Source of the DNA: Cesiribacter sp964504565
GTDB lineage: Bacteria; Bacteroidota; Bacteroidia; Cytophagales; Cyclobacteriaceae
DNA length: 64,000 bases
Assembly (NCBI GenBank): GCA_964504565.1
Contig: CAZDEY010000009.1
Location: forward strand, 136,257 to 200,256
Direction of reading: 5' to 3'
The notes under the pieces were generated by a model. It was not told where the DNA came from. It saw nothing but the letters and a program-made list of their open reading frames with translations, and did not search any database. Of the stretch, positions 15,501 through 23,201 are shown in pieces. Position numbers and translations under genes: made by a program. Within the stretch, counting starts at the first letter, position 1. Each line of letters starts with the position of its first letter.

Positions 15501-18307
15501 GAAGTGCTGGAACTGTGCCAGCCTACTTAAATAATCCGGCTACTGCATTTGTTCGCGCCAACAACAGTAGCTCCAGCCAAACCTCAGCTACTTGCTACCA
15601 GCTTACTAACGGCAACAACCAACGGGCTGCCATGTGGCGCGCCGACCGGGTAGATGTTAATAAACCATTCATATTAGAAGCAACCCTAAACTTCGGAAAC
15701 AATAATGGCGGGGGAGCCGGCATAGCGTTAGTGTTCCATAAGGCCACTGCCGGCACTAATGCCTTAGGCCAAGCCGGGGGCCAATATATAGGCTACGGCG
15801 GTAGTTCGGCCATTACCCCTTCTCGAGTATTGGAGTTTGATACTGAAAAAAGCCATACAGGTAATGGCTACGATGGAAACCCAGATAATGACCACTTCCG
15901 CTATAATGTAAACGGCGGATATAATGGTACTGCTAATCCGCTATCAACATTTACCGGCAACGCTAACCTGGAAGACGGAAGTGACTACTTATTAAAGCTT
16001 GTTCACTATCCGGTAGCTAACCGCACATACATAACATTAGTACATGTAAATAGCGGAGCCACTTACCTTTCTACCAATGTTCAGGATATCCGCAGCTTTA
16101 CCGGCGGCACGCAAGTGCTTTGGGGCTTTACCGCCGCTACCGGTGGCAATGGCAATACCCAAACTGTTTGTAATGTAAAGCTTACGATGCTTAACGATTC
16201 GGATGCTGACGGGAACCCGGATATTAGTGATACTGATGATGATAATGACGGCATAACCGATGTAACCGAAGGTAGAGGTGTTGATCCTTCAGCCGATGGT
16301 GATAACGATGGTATTCCTAACTACCTAGACCCTACGTATGCCGGCTTTACGGATATGAACAACGACGGCGTTCACGATGGCTTTGATTCAGATATGGACG
16401 GCATACCTAACCATTTGGACTTGGATAGTGATAACGACGGTATACTCGATGCTACCGAACTTGCTGCCGACCGAGATTCCGACGGCGTACCTAACTATCT
16501 GGATTTAGATAGCGACAACGATGGTATTACTGATGCCATTGAAGCCGGGGGCAAAGACTCAAATGGCGATGGTTACTACGATGGCTTCTACGATTATAAT
16601 AATAATGGTTTAGCCGACGCACTGGAAACCTTGCTGGGCGGCACCCCGGTAAGTATACGCAACTCCGACAATGATTCTATACCAGATTATCTGGACTTAG
16701 ATAGCGATAACGACGGCATTGCCGATATAATTGAAGCCGGGGGAACCGACTCTAACCAAGACGGACGGGTAGATAGTTTTACCGACAGTAATGCTAACGG
16801 CTTAGCCGACACCTTAGAAACTACTCCGCTTAGCGTGCCCGACCACGACAGTGATGGTATAGCTAACTACCGAGATGTTGACAGCGACAATGACGGCATA
16901 ACCGATATGGTTGAAAACGGCCTGACTGATACCAATAACGACGGGCGCATAGACGGGTTTGCCGATACCAACGCAAACGGATGGCACGATAGCTATCAGG
17001 GCAATAGCGTAAGAATTCGCTTTAGCGATGGGGACAGTGTACCGGATTATTTGGATTTGGACAGCGATAATGATGGTATACCTGACGTAATTGAAGCCGG
17101 TGCAACTACCGCCAGCGCGGGGCGCGTGAGTAACTTTGTGGATGCTAATAATGACGGCCGTAAAGATGGAGTAAACCCCAGTATGCCCGATACCGATGGT
17201 GATGGTATAATGGATTATCTGGATGTTGATAGTGATAACGATGGCATATCTGACACTATAGAAGCCGGCGGAGCCGATGCTGATGGTAACGGAAAAATTG
17301 ATAGGTTTAATGATAATAATCCTGCCCTGAAAGATGGCTACAGTGATATACTGACCAGTACACCGTTAACCAACCCCGATACCGACGGCGACGGCATCTT
17401 TGACTTCCGCGACCGCGATAGCGACGGTGACGGCGCCCCGGACTGGATTGAGGCCTTTGATGCTGATAGCAACGGAGATGCAATGAGCGAGTATATGCAA
17501 TATGCTAAAGATTATTTTGCCTACTCCGGCGATGATCAGTATAATAATATTACTGATACCGACAGCGACGGTATACCGGATTGGTTAGAAGATGACGATA
17601 GCGACGGTTACCCTAACTTTCAAGATCCGGATAGCCCATACTACCTGGACACCGACGATAATGGTATGGTTAATATATACGATGCCAGCTTTGGCGGTGT
17701 GGAAGCCAAACCTAATAACAAGGCTTTTACCCAACCAGGAAACGTTATAACGCTACCCGTAACCCTAACCTCATTCACTGCTTACCAAAAGGGGAACGTA
17801 GTAGAAATAGTGTGGGTAACTGCTCAGGAAACTAATAACAGCCATTTTATAGTTCAGCGTAGTACTGACGGAAAAACTTACCAAGATGTGGCTACAATCA
17901 CTGGCGGCGGTAACGTTAACGGCACCCAGCATTACCGGGCAGAAGACGAATCGCCCTTCGCCGGCATTAGCTACTACCGCCTAGTACAAGTTGATTATGA
18001 TGGTAAGTCTGAAACATTCGATCCGGTGGCAGTTAATATTTTAACTACCTGGCAGGTAAGCACTTACCCTAACCCTATCCAAGATGGTAAAGAGGTAACC
18101 ATTATCATAAACTCCGAGGAAAGCCAGTACCTGGCACTGGAGCTGGTAGACATAAACGGTCAGGTTTACTGGAATTACAGCACAGAGGTTTCCAGCGGAA
18201 CTAACCGATTAAAATTACCGAACCAGGCTATGCCTAAAGCAGGTATGTATTTACTAAGAATAACTAACCGACTAAACTCCCAGGTAGTAAAACTTATCAA
18301 AAACTAA
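12548..18307 (+). CDS. Giant T9SS-secreted surface protein with calcium-binding repeats and a lectin-like domain
   Basis: 1919 residues. Signal peptide at 1-21. Residues about 22-510 are beta-rich and unassigned. From about 514 to 980 and again from about 1215 to 1715 run some twenty acidic units of the type DSDGDGIPDxxDxDSDNDGI, like thrombospondin type 3 / dockerin-type calcium loops. Between them (about 985-1210) lies a domain like bacterial L-type lectins (GAGIALVFHK, RVLEFDTEKSH, CNVKLTMLNDSD). Residues 1736-1830 resemble the beta-sandwich common before sorting domains, and 1838-1919 is a type A T9SS sorting domain (YPNPIQDGKE ... GMYLLRI ... VVKLIKN). Expected to be exported by Sec and T9SS to the outer surface as an adhesin or glycan binder. 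Ligand unknown. Single-gene unit. Confidence 0.88.
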   Translation: MNKIIYLLIIVSILSGQKLAAEGSKNLAPNRKGGSASGTNDYVGYLLHDAGINSNGFLSPGAPANERLYVIVKPGETLYFGVQRAYALAAGAAGNEHRLRIRLKYDNAGTPVAAYSVILNNNTTNRNLLATGQNGVIATSAQALVGPNRAGVTTGYSPLSWTNTTGQTRHIWVEFTNPIGGALESDSDYTNNLSYYNLWDFTVVDGSNIERTGRLYSRQWAFTTSNFTNRLASTFSLFATMAADDGGFYVKKVNYFGAQPFEAIFVANSLGTNPAAHPAGSTYLDYRKSKARSSGYTSTDIYPEFPLFVNDPDTEFYATATTQAVSTVATNAFCDAGGNPRLSLNLFSSKAGIGTIFIDLDNDGKFDAEDRLLEKPIIAGNNYFYWDGLDGLGNQVASGTALTFNFRSNVTAVHFPIWDAENNSNGLTVQQVRPGVAGDFEYLYYDDSDLNQAEVNVNPLKQLEGNNSAAGAHIWTDRSGNNTGGGDNRILNTFTYGSIVNQTISTVFTYDCNPDFDGDGITNNLDADDDNDGLGDIDELNGLADPYSFSTLTTTGYPVYLDYSLAGFIDYDNNGIDDRYDVDGDGLLNIHDTDSDGDGLWDARDANNNSNPPHNGSYSNTTGTYSGTDTDNNGMVDAIEGTPGSGTTIITRRDSDGDGIPDFQDVDSDNDGVLDLYEGTANSDPGGGFDYRDIDSDGDGINDIIEAGGVDADNNGRVDSFRDLNRNGLHDGYESRMGGIDLADPDADGDGLPNRIDLDSDNDGIPDATEGRADFDGDSVPNFLDLDSDNDGIYDAVEAGFIAGSNARLATFADADNDGLHDSINPATLVLPNTDGTGNANYLDADSDGDGIADLVEAGGKDANGDGQIAGPYNSNGLAQSIDPTTGGKALPVPNTDGDSLPDYMDVDSDGDGFADSLEAFDDNFNNAADRAASGSDTDGDGLDNRFDTSNGGTASTLPDLDGDGIPNYLDTDDDGDGLASATEGSAGTVPAYLNNPATAFVRANNSSSSQTSATCYQLTNGNNQRAAMWRADRVDVNKPFILEATLNFGNNNGGGAGIALVFHKATAGTNALGQAGGQYIGYGGSSAITPSRVLEFDTEKSHTGNGYDGNPDNDHFRYNVNGGYNGTANPLSTFTGNANLEDGSDYLLKLVHYPVANRTYITLVHVNSGATYLSTNVQDIRSFTGGTQVLWGFTAATGGNGNTQTVCNVKLTMLNDSDADGNPDISDTDDDNDGITDVTEGRGVDPSADGDNDGIPNYLDPTYAGFTDMNNDGVHDGFDSDMDGIPNHLDLDSDNDGILDATELAADRDSDGVPNYLDLDSDNDGITDAIEAGGKDSNGDGYYDGFYDYNNNGLADALETLLGGTPVSIRNSDNDSIPDYLDLDSDNDGIADIIEAGGTDSNQDGRVDSFTDSNANGLADTLETTPLSVPDHDSDGIANYRDVDSDNDGITDMVENGLTDTNNDGRIDGFADTNANGWHDSYQGNSVRIRFSDGDSVPDYLDLDSDNDGIPDVIEAGATTASAGRVSNFVDANNDGRKDGVNPSMPDTDGDGIMDYLDVDSDNDGISDTIEAGGADADGNGKIDRFNDNNPALKDGYSDILTSTPLTNPDTDGDGIFDFRDRDSDGDGAPDWIEAFDADSNGDAMSEYMQYAKDYFAYSGDDQYNNITDTDSDGIPDWLEDDDSDGYPNFQDPDSPYYLDTDDNGMVNIYDASFGGVEAKPNNKAFTQPGNVITLPVTLTSFTAYQKGNVVEIVWVTAQETNNSHFIVQRSTDGKTYQDVATITGGGNVNGTQHYRAEDESPFAGISYYRLVQVDYDGKSETFDPVAVNILTTWQVSTYPNPIQDGKEVTIIINSEESQYLALELVDINGQVYWNYSTEVSSGTNRLKLPNQAMPKAGMYLLRITNRLNSQVVKLIKN

Positions 18308-18328
18308 GGCTAAACTACCTTTCTCCCG

Positions 18329-18361
18329 AGCCGGTCCTTTCTCCTAAGGATCGGCTTTTTT
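18329..18361 (+). terminator. Terminator of the T9SS surface protein
   Basis: 11-bp stem AGCCGGTCCTT / AAGGATCGGCT (one G-T pair), 6-nt loop, then a T run. Confidence 0.85.
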
Positions 18362-18371
18362 ATGTCAAGGT

Positions 18372-18601
18372 ATTGGTGTGGTGATTTAGCAAATTAGTGA
18401 ATTGGCGAATTACCGAATTGCTGAGATAGCGAATTTGTATAGTGCTTAGTCCGGCAGTCCTGTATTAATTTATAGTAAGTGAAACTTCAAAATGAGATAT
18501 TTAGGATACAGTTTTAATTTATTCGTTTGTCCTAAGTCCTATATCCTACGTCCTATATCTTGTTTCTTGGCTCCTGACTCCGCGCGGCAGCCGCTTGACT
18601 C
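18372..18601. repeat. Intergenic short-word repeat island A
   Basis: Non-coding. The left part is built of words around GAATT and GCGAATT (about 18381-18436). The right part has TCCTA-type words (GTCCTATATCC, ACGTCCTATATC) followed by TTCTTGGCTCCTGACTCC and a GC-rich CGCGCGGCAGCCGC. The same kinds of word, in the same order but inverted orientation, occur at 21713-21917. The whole 18308-18644 interval holds only this island and the upstream terminator. Confidence 0.55.
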
Positions 18602-18644
18602 TCAAATTCATAATCGATCGACTATCGTCCAGCTTCTACCCCAC

Positions 18645-19073
18645 CTAAAAGTGCAGGCCTATACCATATAGGGCACCGCAAACCACGAAACTCCAGAATA
18701 CTGCGCTGTAAAACATATAGGTTATAATTTTAGCCTGTCGTTTTTCCAGCATATTAGCGAGCAGGGAACCTCCGATTGGGGTAAATAAAATTGGGGTCAT
18801 AAAGCTTACGCCTATCAGGCCGAACCTTTGCCAGACTCTAACAACCAGGCGATTCCGGCGGGTGAATTTGCGGCCTTCTTTTCCAATAAGCTTAACCCAC
18901 AATCGCCGAATTTGGGGTCCTAATAAGGTAAGCAGCAAAACGGTAGTCATCATGCCGGCCACGGTCAGTATCAGGCTTTCCCAAAAACCCAAGCCTAATG
19001 CCAAGCCTGAAACCGGACCGGCAAAAAATTTAAGCATGCTACCTAAAAAAACAGTGAGGTATTTACCAAACAT
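18645..19073 (-). CDS. Small multi-pass membrane protein of unknown function
   Basis: 142 residues with about four hydrophobic segments (near 4-30, 33-52, 87-110, 117-140) and a basic cytosolic loop RRLWVKLIGKEGRKFTRRNR near 56-75. The segment WQRFGLIGVSFMTPILFTPIG recalls small DedA/VTT-like or small multidrug export-type membrane proteins, but I cannot place it firmly. Its ATG overlaps the stop of the CaCA antiporter by one base (TAATG), so it is the last gene of the upp-antiporter operon and probably translationally coupled. Confidence 0.7.
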   Translation of the reverse strand: MFGKYLTVFLGSMLKFFAGPVSGLALGLGFWESLILTVAGMMTTVLLLTLLGPQIRRLWVKLIGKEGRKFTRRNRLVVRVWQRFGLIGVSFMTPILFTPIGGSLLANMLEKRQAKIITYMFYSAVFWSFVVCGALYGIGLHF

Positions 19074-20023
19074 TAACTAATTACCAGATAGGTGTAAACG
19101 CAGTAACCAGTAAGCAACACTGCCCCTTCCAGCCGGGTTACTGTACGCTTGGTTAGCATTATTGGTAATATACTAAACGTAATACCTAGCATCCACCACA
19201 TATCTACCCGTAAAATAAGCTCGTTAACCTCAATTTCTTTTACCAGGCTGGTAAAGCCTAAGATTGAAAAGATGTTAAAAATGTTGGAACCTAGCAGGTT
19301 ACCTACAGCCAAATCGCTTTCCTTTTTGTAAGATGCTATGGCTGAAGTAACCAGTTCCGGCAGGCTGGTACCTAAGGCAACTACTGTAATACTAATTACC
19401 CTATCGGTAACTCCTAAGAACTTAGCCAGTTCGCGGGCGCTATCTACAAACCACTGCGAACCATAATATAGGCCTATTATACCCAATAGTAAAAAAAGAA
19501 TATCTTTCCACAGTTTGCCGCTGGGCTCCGGCACATCCAGCACTTCTTCTAACGCTTCATTACTAATCTTGGTAGCTCTTCGGCTTTTAAAAATTAAAAA
19601 GGTTATATATATGGCTAGAATACCTAGAAAAATAGCCCCTTCTATCCAGGTAATGCTCCCGCTCATCACCACCAGATAAAGTAGCAAGGAGGCCCCCATA
19701 GTAACCGGCCAGTCAATCCTTAGGCTATCTTTATGAACCGGAATTGGGGTTATAATAGCCGTAACCCCTAATACCAGAGCCAGGTTACAAATATTGGAAC
19801 CTATAACGTTGCCCATAGTAATATCCGGCGTACCTTCCAGAGCGGCCTGAATGCTTACAAAAAGCTCCGGGGCCGAGGTGCCAAACGCCACCACCGTAAG
19901 CCCAACTACTAAAGTAGAAATATTAAACCGCAGTGCTAAACTAGCCGCGCCCCGCACCAAAAAATCGCCGCTTACTATTAGGAGCGTAAGCCCCACCAGC
20001 AGCATTACGGTAGTTAAAATCAT
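19073..20023 (-). CDS. Calcium/sodium antiporter, CaCA family (YrbG-like)
   Basis: 316 residues, about ten membrane helices in two inverted halves. Each half has the alpha-repeat that forms the ion site: GTSAPELFVSIQAAL with MGNVIGSNICNLAL (near 48-90), and GTSLPELVTSAIAS with VGNLLGSNIFNIFS (near 214-255). It should exchange Ca2+ for Na+ or H+ across the inner membrane. The loop between the halves carries a charged region (KSRRATKISNEALEEVLD). It follows upp by 6 bp and overlaps the next gene by 1 bp. Confidence 0.93.
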   Translation of the reverse strand: MILTTVMLLVGLTLLIVSGDFLVRGAASLALRFNISTLVVGLTVVAFGTSAPELFVSIQAALEGTPDITMGNVIGSNICNLALVLGVTAIITPIPVHKDSLRIDWPVTMGASLLLYLVVMSGSITWIEGAIFLGILAIYITFLIFKSRRATKISNEALEEVLDVPEPSGKLWKDILFLLLGIIGLYYGSQWFVDSARELAKFLGVTDRVISITVVALGTSLPELVTSAIASYKKESDLAVGNLLGSNIFNIFSILGFTSLVKEIEVNELILRVDMWWMLGITFSILPIMLTKRTVTRLEGAVLLTGYCVYTYLVIS

Positions 20024-20029
20024 GTACGC

Positions 20030-20677
20030 TTATAATTTTTGCCCAAATGAAAGATCGCCGGCATCGCCTAAACCCGGCACAATATAAGCTTTGTCGTTCA
20101 AACAATCGTCAATGGCTACAGTCCAGAGTGTATACGGTACTTTCAGGTTTTCTTCCAGAAACTTTACGCCTTCCGGGGCCGCAATTACTACCGCAATATG
20201 AATATGCTGGGGTTCGTTTCCCTGGGCAATTAAGCCTTCAATACTTTGTACCATTGATTTGCCGGTGGCCAGCATAGGATCTAAAAGTATAAGGGTACGA
20301 CCGGCGAGGGGCGGCAGGGTTCGGTAGGTCAGTTCTATTTCTATATCCTCGGCGGTTTGGTGCGGTGCCCTAAAAGCTCCAATAAACCCACTATCGGCTT
20401 CATCAAACATTTGAAGAAAACCCTGGTAAAACGGCAGGCCGGCCCGTAAAATTGGAATAAGTACCGGAGAATCGCAGCTCCATTCTTTGGCTAAACCCAG
20501 CGGGGTTTCTACCTCTCGCTCCTTGGCCGGCAGCTTTTTAGAAATTTCGTAAGCCAGTAACATACCCAAACGTTCCAGGTTGGCCCGGAACCGAAATCGG
20601 TCGTTCTGGTGATCTACCGAACGTAAATTAGCCAGGTACTCACCGGCTATTGAGGCTTGTTGATTTAGAATAAACAT
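20030..20677 (-). CDS. upp: Uracil phosphoribosyltransferase
   Basis: Converts uracil and PRPP to UMP in pyrimidine salvage (cytosol). 215 residues. Signatures: PVLIPILRAGLPFYQGFL near 78-95, the PRPP loop LILLDPMLATGKSM near 129-142, VVIAAPEGVKFLEENL near 165-180, and the uracil-binding C-terminus AYIVPGLGDAGDLSFG near 198-213. The ATG at 20677 is preferred over an upstream TTG (20689). First gene of an operon with the CaCA antiporter and the small membrane protein. A weak box TAGTTTAG lies at 20703-20696. Confidence 0.95.
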   Translation of the reverse strand: MFILNQQASIAGEYLANLRSVDHQNDRFRFRANLERLGMLLAYEISKKLPAKEREVETPLGLAKEWSCDSPVLIPILRAGLPFYQGFLQMFDEADSGFIGAFRAPHQTAEDIEIELTYRTLPPLAGRTLILLDPMLATGKSMVQSIEGLIAQGNEPQHIHIAVVIAAPEGVKFLEENLKVPYTLWTVAIDDCLNDKAYIVPGLGDAGDLSFGQKL

Positions 20678-20782
20678 GCGAACACACAAAGAACGCTAAA
20701 CTACATAAACCCTAAGCCCTCTGCAACTGCCCCCATTTCTATTATTTAATTAGTAGTTAATTTTTTATTCAGGCATCAGCCA

Positions 20783-20790
20783 TATCTTTG
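20783..20790 (+). promoter_or_regulatory. -7 box of the M42 peptidase gene
   Basis: TATCTTTG, full match to TAnnTTTG, ending 7 nt before the ATG at 20798. With a start point a few bases after the box the mRNA would have almost no leader. Confidence 0.55.
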
Positions 20791-20797
20791 CCGTTCT

Positions 20798-21706
20798 ATG
20801 GAATTGCTTAACCAACTCTGCCAGGTACACGCCCCAGCCGGCGAAGAGGCCGCCCTGGCAGATTTTATTTTGAATTATATTAAGAAAAACCAGGCTAACT
20901 GGAAGGTAAAACCCCAAATTATACAGGGTGACCAACTTCAGGATTCCCTCTTGCTAATTTTTGGCAAACCCCGTACCGCCGTTTTTGCCCATATGGATAG
21001 CATTGGGTTTACCGTTCGCTACCACGATCAGTTAGTAGCCATTGGCGGGCCCAAGGCCGAAACCGGCTACCAACTAGTAGGCCAAGACAGCCTGGGGCCT
21101 ATTGCCTGTAAACTTATAGCTAACGACGGCGATCTACACTATAAATTTGGCAGAGGCATAGAACGAGGCACCAGCCTTACGTTTAAACCCAACTGGCGCG
21201 AAACCAACGAGTATGTACAATGCTGTTATATGGATAACCGCCTGGGCATTTACAACGCCCTGAAACTATGCGAAACCCTGGAAAACGGAGCCATAGCTTT
21301 TAGCTGTTGGGAAGAGCACGGCGGCGGTTCAGTACCAATTTTAGCTAAAATTTTGTACGAAGAGTACGGCGTGCAACAAGCTCTTATTTCCGATATTACC
21401 TGGGTAACCGAGGGGGTTGAGGCCGGCGGCGGCGTAGCCATTAGCCTGCGCGACAGAAACCTGCCCCGAAAAAGCTACATCGATAGAATTAGGAAATTAG
21501 CATTGGAAAGCGGCATAGATCATCAACTGGAAGTTGAGGGTGCCGGCAGTAGCGATGGTCGCGAATTACAAATAAGCCCCTACCCCTTCGACTGGTGCTT
21601 TATTGGTGCCCCGGAACAGCATGTACACAGCCCCAACGAAAAAGTTCATAAGCACGATATTGACTGTATGCTGGAATTATACCGCTATTTAATGGATAGA
21701 TTGTAG
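20798..21706 (+). CDS. M42-family metallo-aminopeptidase
   Basis: 302 residues, cytosolic, dinuclear-metal peptidase fold (M42/M20 clan MH). Metal and catalytic residues appear in order: VFAHMDSIGF near 61-70, CYMDNRLGIYNA near 144-155, CWEEHGGGS near 170-178 (catalytic and metal-binding Glu), SDITWVTEGVEAGGG near 196-210, GAPEQHVHSPNEKV near 274-287 (metal His). Probably trims peptides from the N-terminus. It is a little shorter than typical M42 enzymes (about 340-360), so a reduced PDZ-like/oligomerisation domain is likely. Divergent from upp. Confidence 0.82.
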   Translation: MELLNQLCQVHAPAGEEAALADFILNYIKKNQANWKVKPQIIQGDQLQDSLLLIFGKPRTAVFAHMDSIGFTVRYHDQLVAIGGPKAETGYQLVGQDSLGPIACKLIANDGDLHYKFGRGIERGTSLTFKPNWRETNEYVQCCYMDNRLGIYNALKLCETLENGAIAFSCWEEHGGGSVPILAKILYEEYGVQQALISDITWVTEGVEAGGGVAISLRDRNLPRKSYIDRIRKLALESGIDHQLEVEGAGSSDGRELQISPYPFDWCFIGAPEQHVHSPNEKVHKHDIDCMLELYRYLMDRL

Positions 21707-21712
21707 AAGCTA

Positions 21713-21917
21713 GCGGCCGCCACTCGGAGGCTAGAAGTTAGAGGATTGAGCCAAGAGTCAGGAATCAAGATATAAAGTATATATTGTATGTGTATTTCTG
21801 TTTTTAGTATAATTCCCTAATTCAGTAAATCACCAATTCGCTAATTTGTAGCAAGGCACCAGGCACCAAAATTAACATCACCAATTCAGTAATTCACAAA
21901 CTCGCTAACTAAATATC
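21713..21917. repeat. Intergenic short-word repeat island B
   Basis: Non-coding. From left to right: GC-rich AGCGGCCGCCACTCGGAGG, then GAGCCAAGAGTCAGGAATC, AAGATATA, and AATTCGCTAATTT/AATTCAGTAATTC words. Reverse-complemented this gives the same kinds of word and the same order as island A (18372-18601): GAATT words, then TATATCTTG with TTCCTGACTC/TTGGCTC, then GC-rich. The two islands thus form a degenerate inverted pair around four genes. Confidence 0.5.
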
Positions 21918-21918
21918 A

Positions 21919-22467
21919 GTGTCAGATAAAACTGTAACCCTTCATAATAAAACTTTTTTGCCGTATATGGAACGGGCTAAAATCAATGCCCGGCTTCAGG
22001 AAATAGGCCGATTGATTAGCAAAGAATATGAAGGAAAGAAACCCTTGCTGTTAGCCGTACTTAATGGTTCATTTGTATTTGCGGCTGACCTAATGCGGGA
22101 AATAACCATTCCGGCCGAAATTTCTTTTATACGCCTAGCTTCTTACCACGGAACTCAAAGCAGTGGCCGCATACAAGAGGTGGTTGGTTTGTACGAAGAT
22201 ATAACCAATCGCCACGTAATTATTGTAGAAGATATTGTGGATACCGGCCGTACAATGGAACACCTGCTAAATACCCTGGCCGGTCAGGGCGCCAGCAGCG
22301 TAGAAGTTGCAACCCTACTGCACAAGCCCGAGGCTACCGAAACACCAATCAGTCTAAAGTACGTGGGTTTTAGCATTCCTCAGAAATTTGTGGTGGGCTA
22401 CGGACTAGATTATGATGGATTAGGAAGAAACTTACCAGAATTATATTGTTTACAAGCGGAAGGCTAA
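21919..22467 (+). CDS. hpt: Hypoxanthine phosphoribosyltransferase
   Basis: Converts hypoxanthine or guanine with PRPP to IMP or GMP in purine salvage (cytosol). 182 residues. PRPP motif VIIVEDIVDTGRTM near 95-108, PLLLAVLNGSFVFAADLMRE near 42-61, and the base-binding end KFVVGYGLDYDGLGRNLPEL near 155-174. The GTG start at 21919 gives the normal family length; the first ATG (21967) would cut the N-terminal strand. Separated from adk by a promoter. Confidence 0.92.
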   Translation: MSDKTVTLHNKTFLPYMERAKINARLQEIGRLISKEYEGKKPLLLAVLNGSFVFAADLMREITIPAEISFIRLASYHGTQSSGRIQEVVGLYEDITNRHVIIVEDIVDTGRTMEHLLNTLAGQGASSVEVATLLHKPEATETPISLKYVGFSIPQKFVVGYGLDYDGLGRNLPELYCLQAEG

Positions 22468-22478
22468 ACCTTATTTCT

Positions 22479-22510
22479 TTTGCCCGGTTATGTATTTCCT
22501 TCTATCTTTG
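22479..22510 (+). promoter_or_regulatory. Promoter of adk
   Basis: TTTG (22479-22482), 20-bp spacer, TATCTTTG (22503-22510): a complete Bacteroidota-type -33/-7 promoter. The expected start point is about 22515, giving a leader of about 35 nt to the adk ATG. Confidence 0.7.
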
Positions 22511-22551
22511 GCTTTTTATAGCAGGCCGCATTGGGCCTAAACCATAGTTTT

Positions 22552-23127
22552 ATGCTAAATATTGTACTGTTTGGCCCTCCGGGCGCCGGTAAGGGCACCC
22601 AGAGTCAAAACCTGATTAACAAATACGGACTACTGCATATTTCAACCGGTGACTTGTTTCGCCTGCACCTAAATCATGGTACCGAATTGGGTAAACTTGC
22701 CCGCTCTTATATGGATAAAGGACATTTGGTGCCCGATCAGGTGGTTATAGACATGGTTCGTGATAAAATCGAGGCTCAGCAAGATAGCAAAGGAATTATA
22801 TTCGATGGCTTTCCGCGCACAGTTAAGCAAGCCGAAGAGCTGGACGAAATGCTGGAAGAACTAGACATGAGCATTAGTTGTATGGTTGCGCTAGAGGTTC
22901 CGGAAGAAGAGTTGAAAACCAGAATTCGGGAGCGGGGCAAAATCAGCGGCCGGGTAGACGACCAGGATGAAGAAAAAATTAATACCCGCCTGCAGGTTTA
23001 TAAGAAAGAAACCCTTCCGGTTGCTGATTACTACCGTGGCCAAGGCAAATTCTGTAAAATAAACGGCGTAGGCACTATAGACCAGATTTTCGAGAAGATT
23101 ACTAAAGAAGTAGAGGCCCACCGCTAA
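22552..23127 (+). CDS. adk: Adenylate kinase
   Basis: Interconverts ATP + AMP and 2 ADP (cytosol). 191 residues, the short form without a zinc LID domain, usual in Bacteroidota. P-loop IVLFGPPGAGKGTQS near 4-18, AMP-binding LLHISTGDLFR near 28-38, GIIFDGFPRTVKQAEEL near 77-93, LID region RERGKISGRVDDQDEEKI near 126-143. The ATG at 22552 is chosen; an in-frame TTG at 22531 adds residues the family lacks. Ends in a strong terminator just before obgE. Confidence 0.96.
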   Translation: MLNIVLFGPPGAGKGTQSQNLINKYGLLHISTGDLFRLHLNHGTELGKLARSYMDKGHLVPDQVVIDMVRDKIEAQQDSKGIIFDGFPRTVKQAEELDEMLEELDMSISCMVALEVPEEELKTRIRERGKISGRVDDQDEEKINTRLQVYKKETLPVADYYRGQGKFCKINGVGTIDQIFEKITKEVEAHR

Positions 23128-23158
23128 GCACCGGCTGATACTTGCAAAACTTGGCAAG

Positions 23159-23188
23159 AGCTGTCTCCGGCAAAGAGGCAGCTTTTTT
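23159..23188 (+). terminator. Terminator of adk
   Basis: Stem AGCTGTCTC / GAGGCAGCT (23159-23167, 23175-23183, one wobble pair), 7-nt loop, six T. It ends 13 nt before the obgE ATG. Confidence 0.85.
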
Positions 23189-23201
23189 ATTAAGATATTA
23201 T

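Noticed and set aside
14090..17690. Many short repeated DNA words inside the giant surface protein, at first sight array-like
   Set aside because: They are coding repeats for DxDxDG units with varied codons and spacing, not a CRISPR array or satellite DNA.
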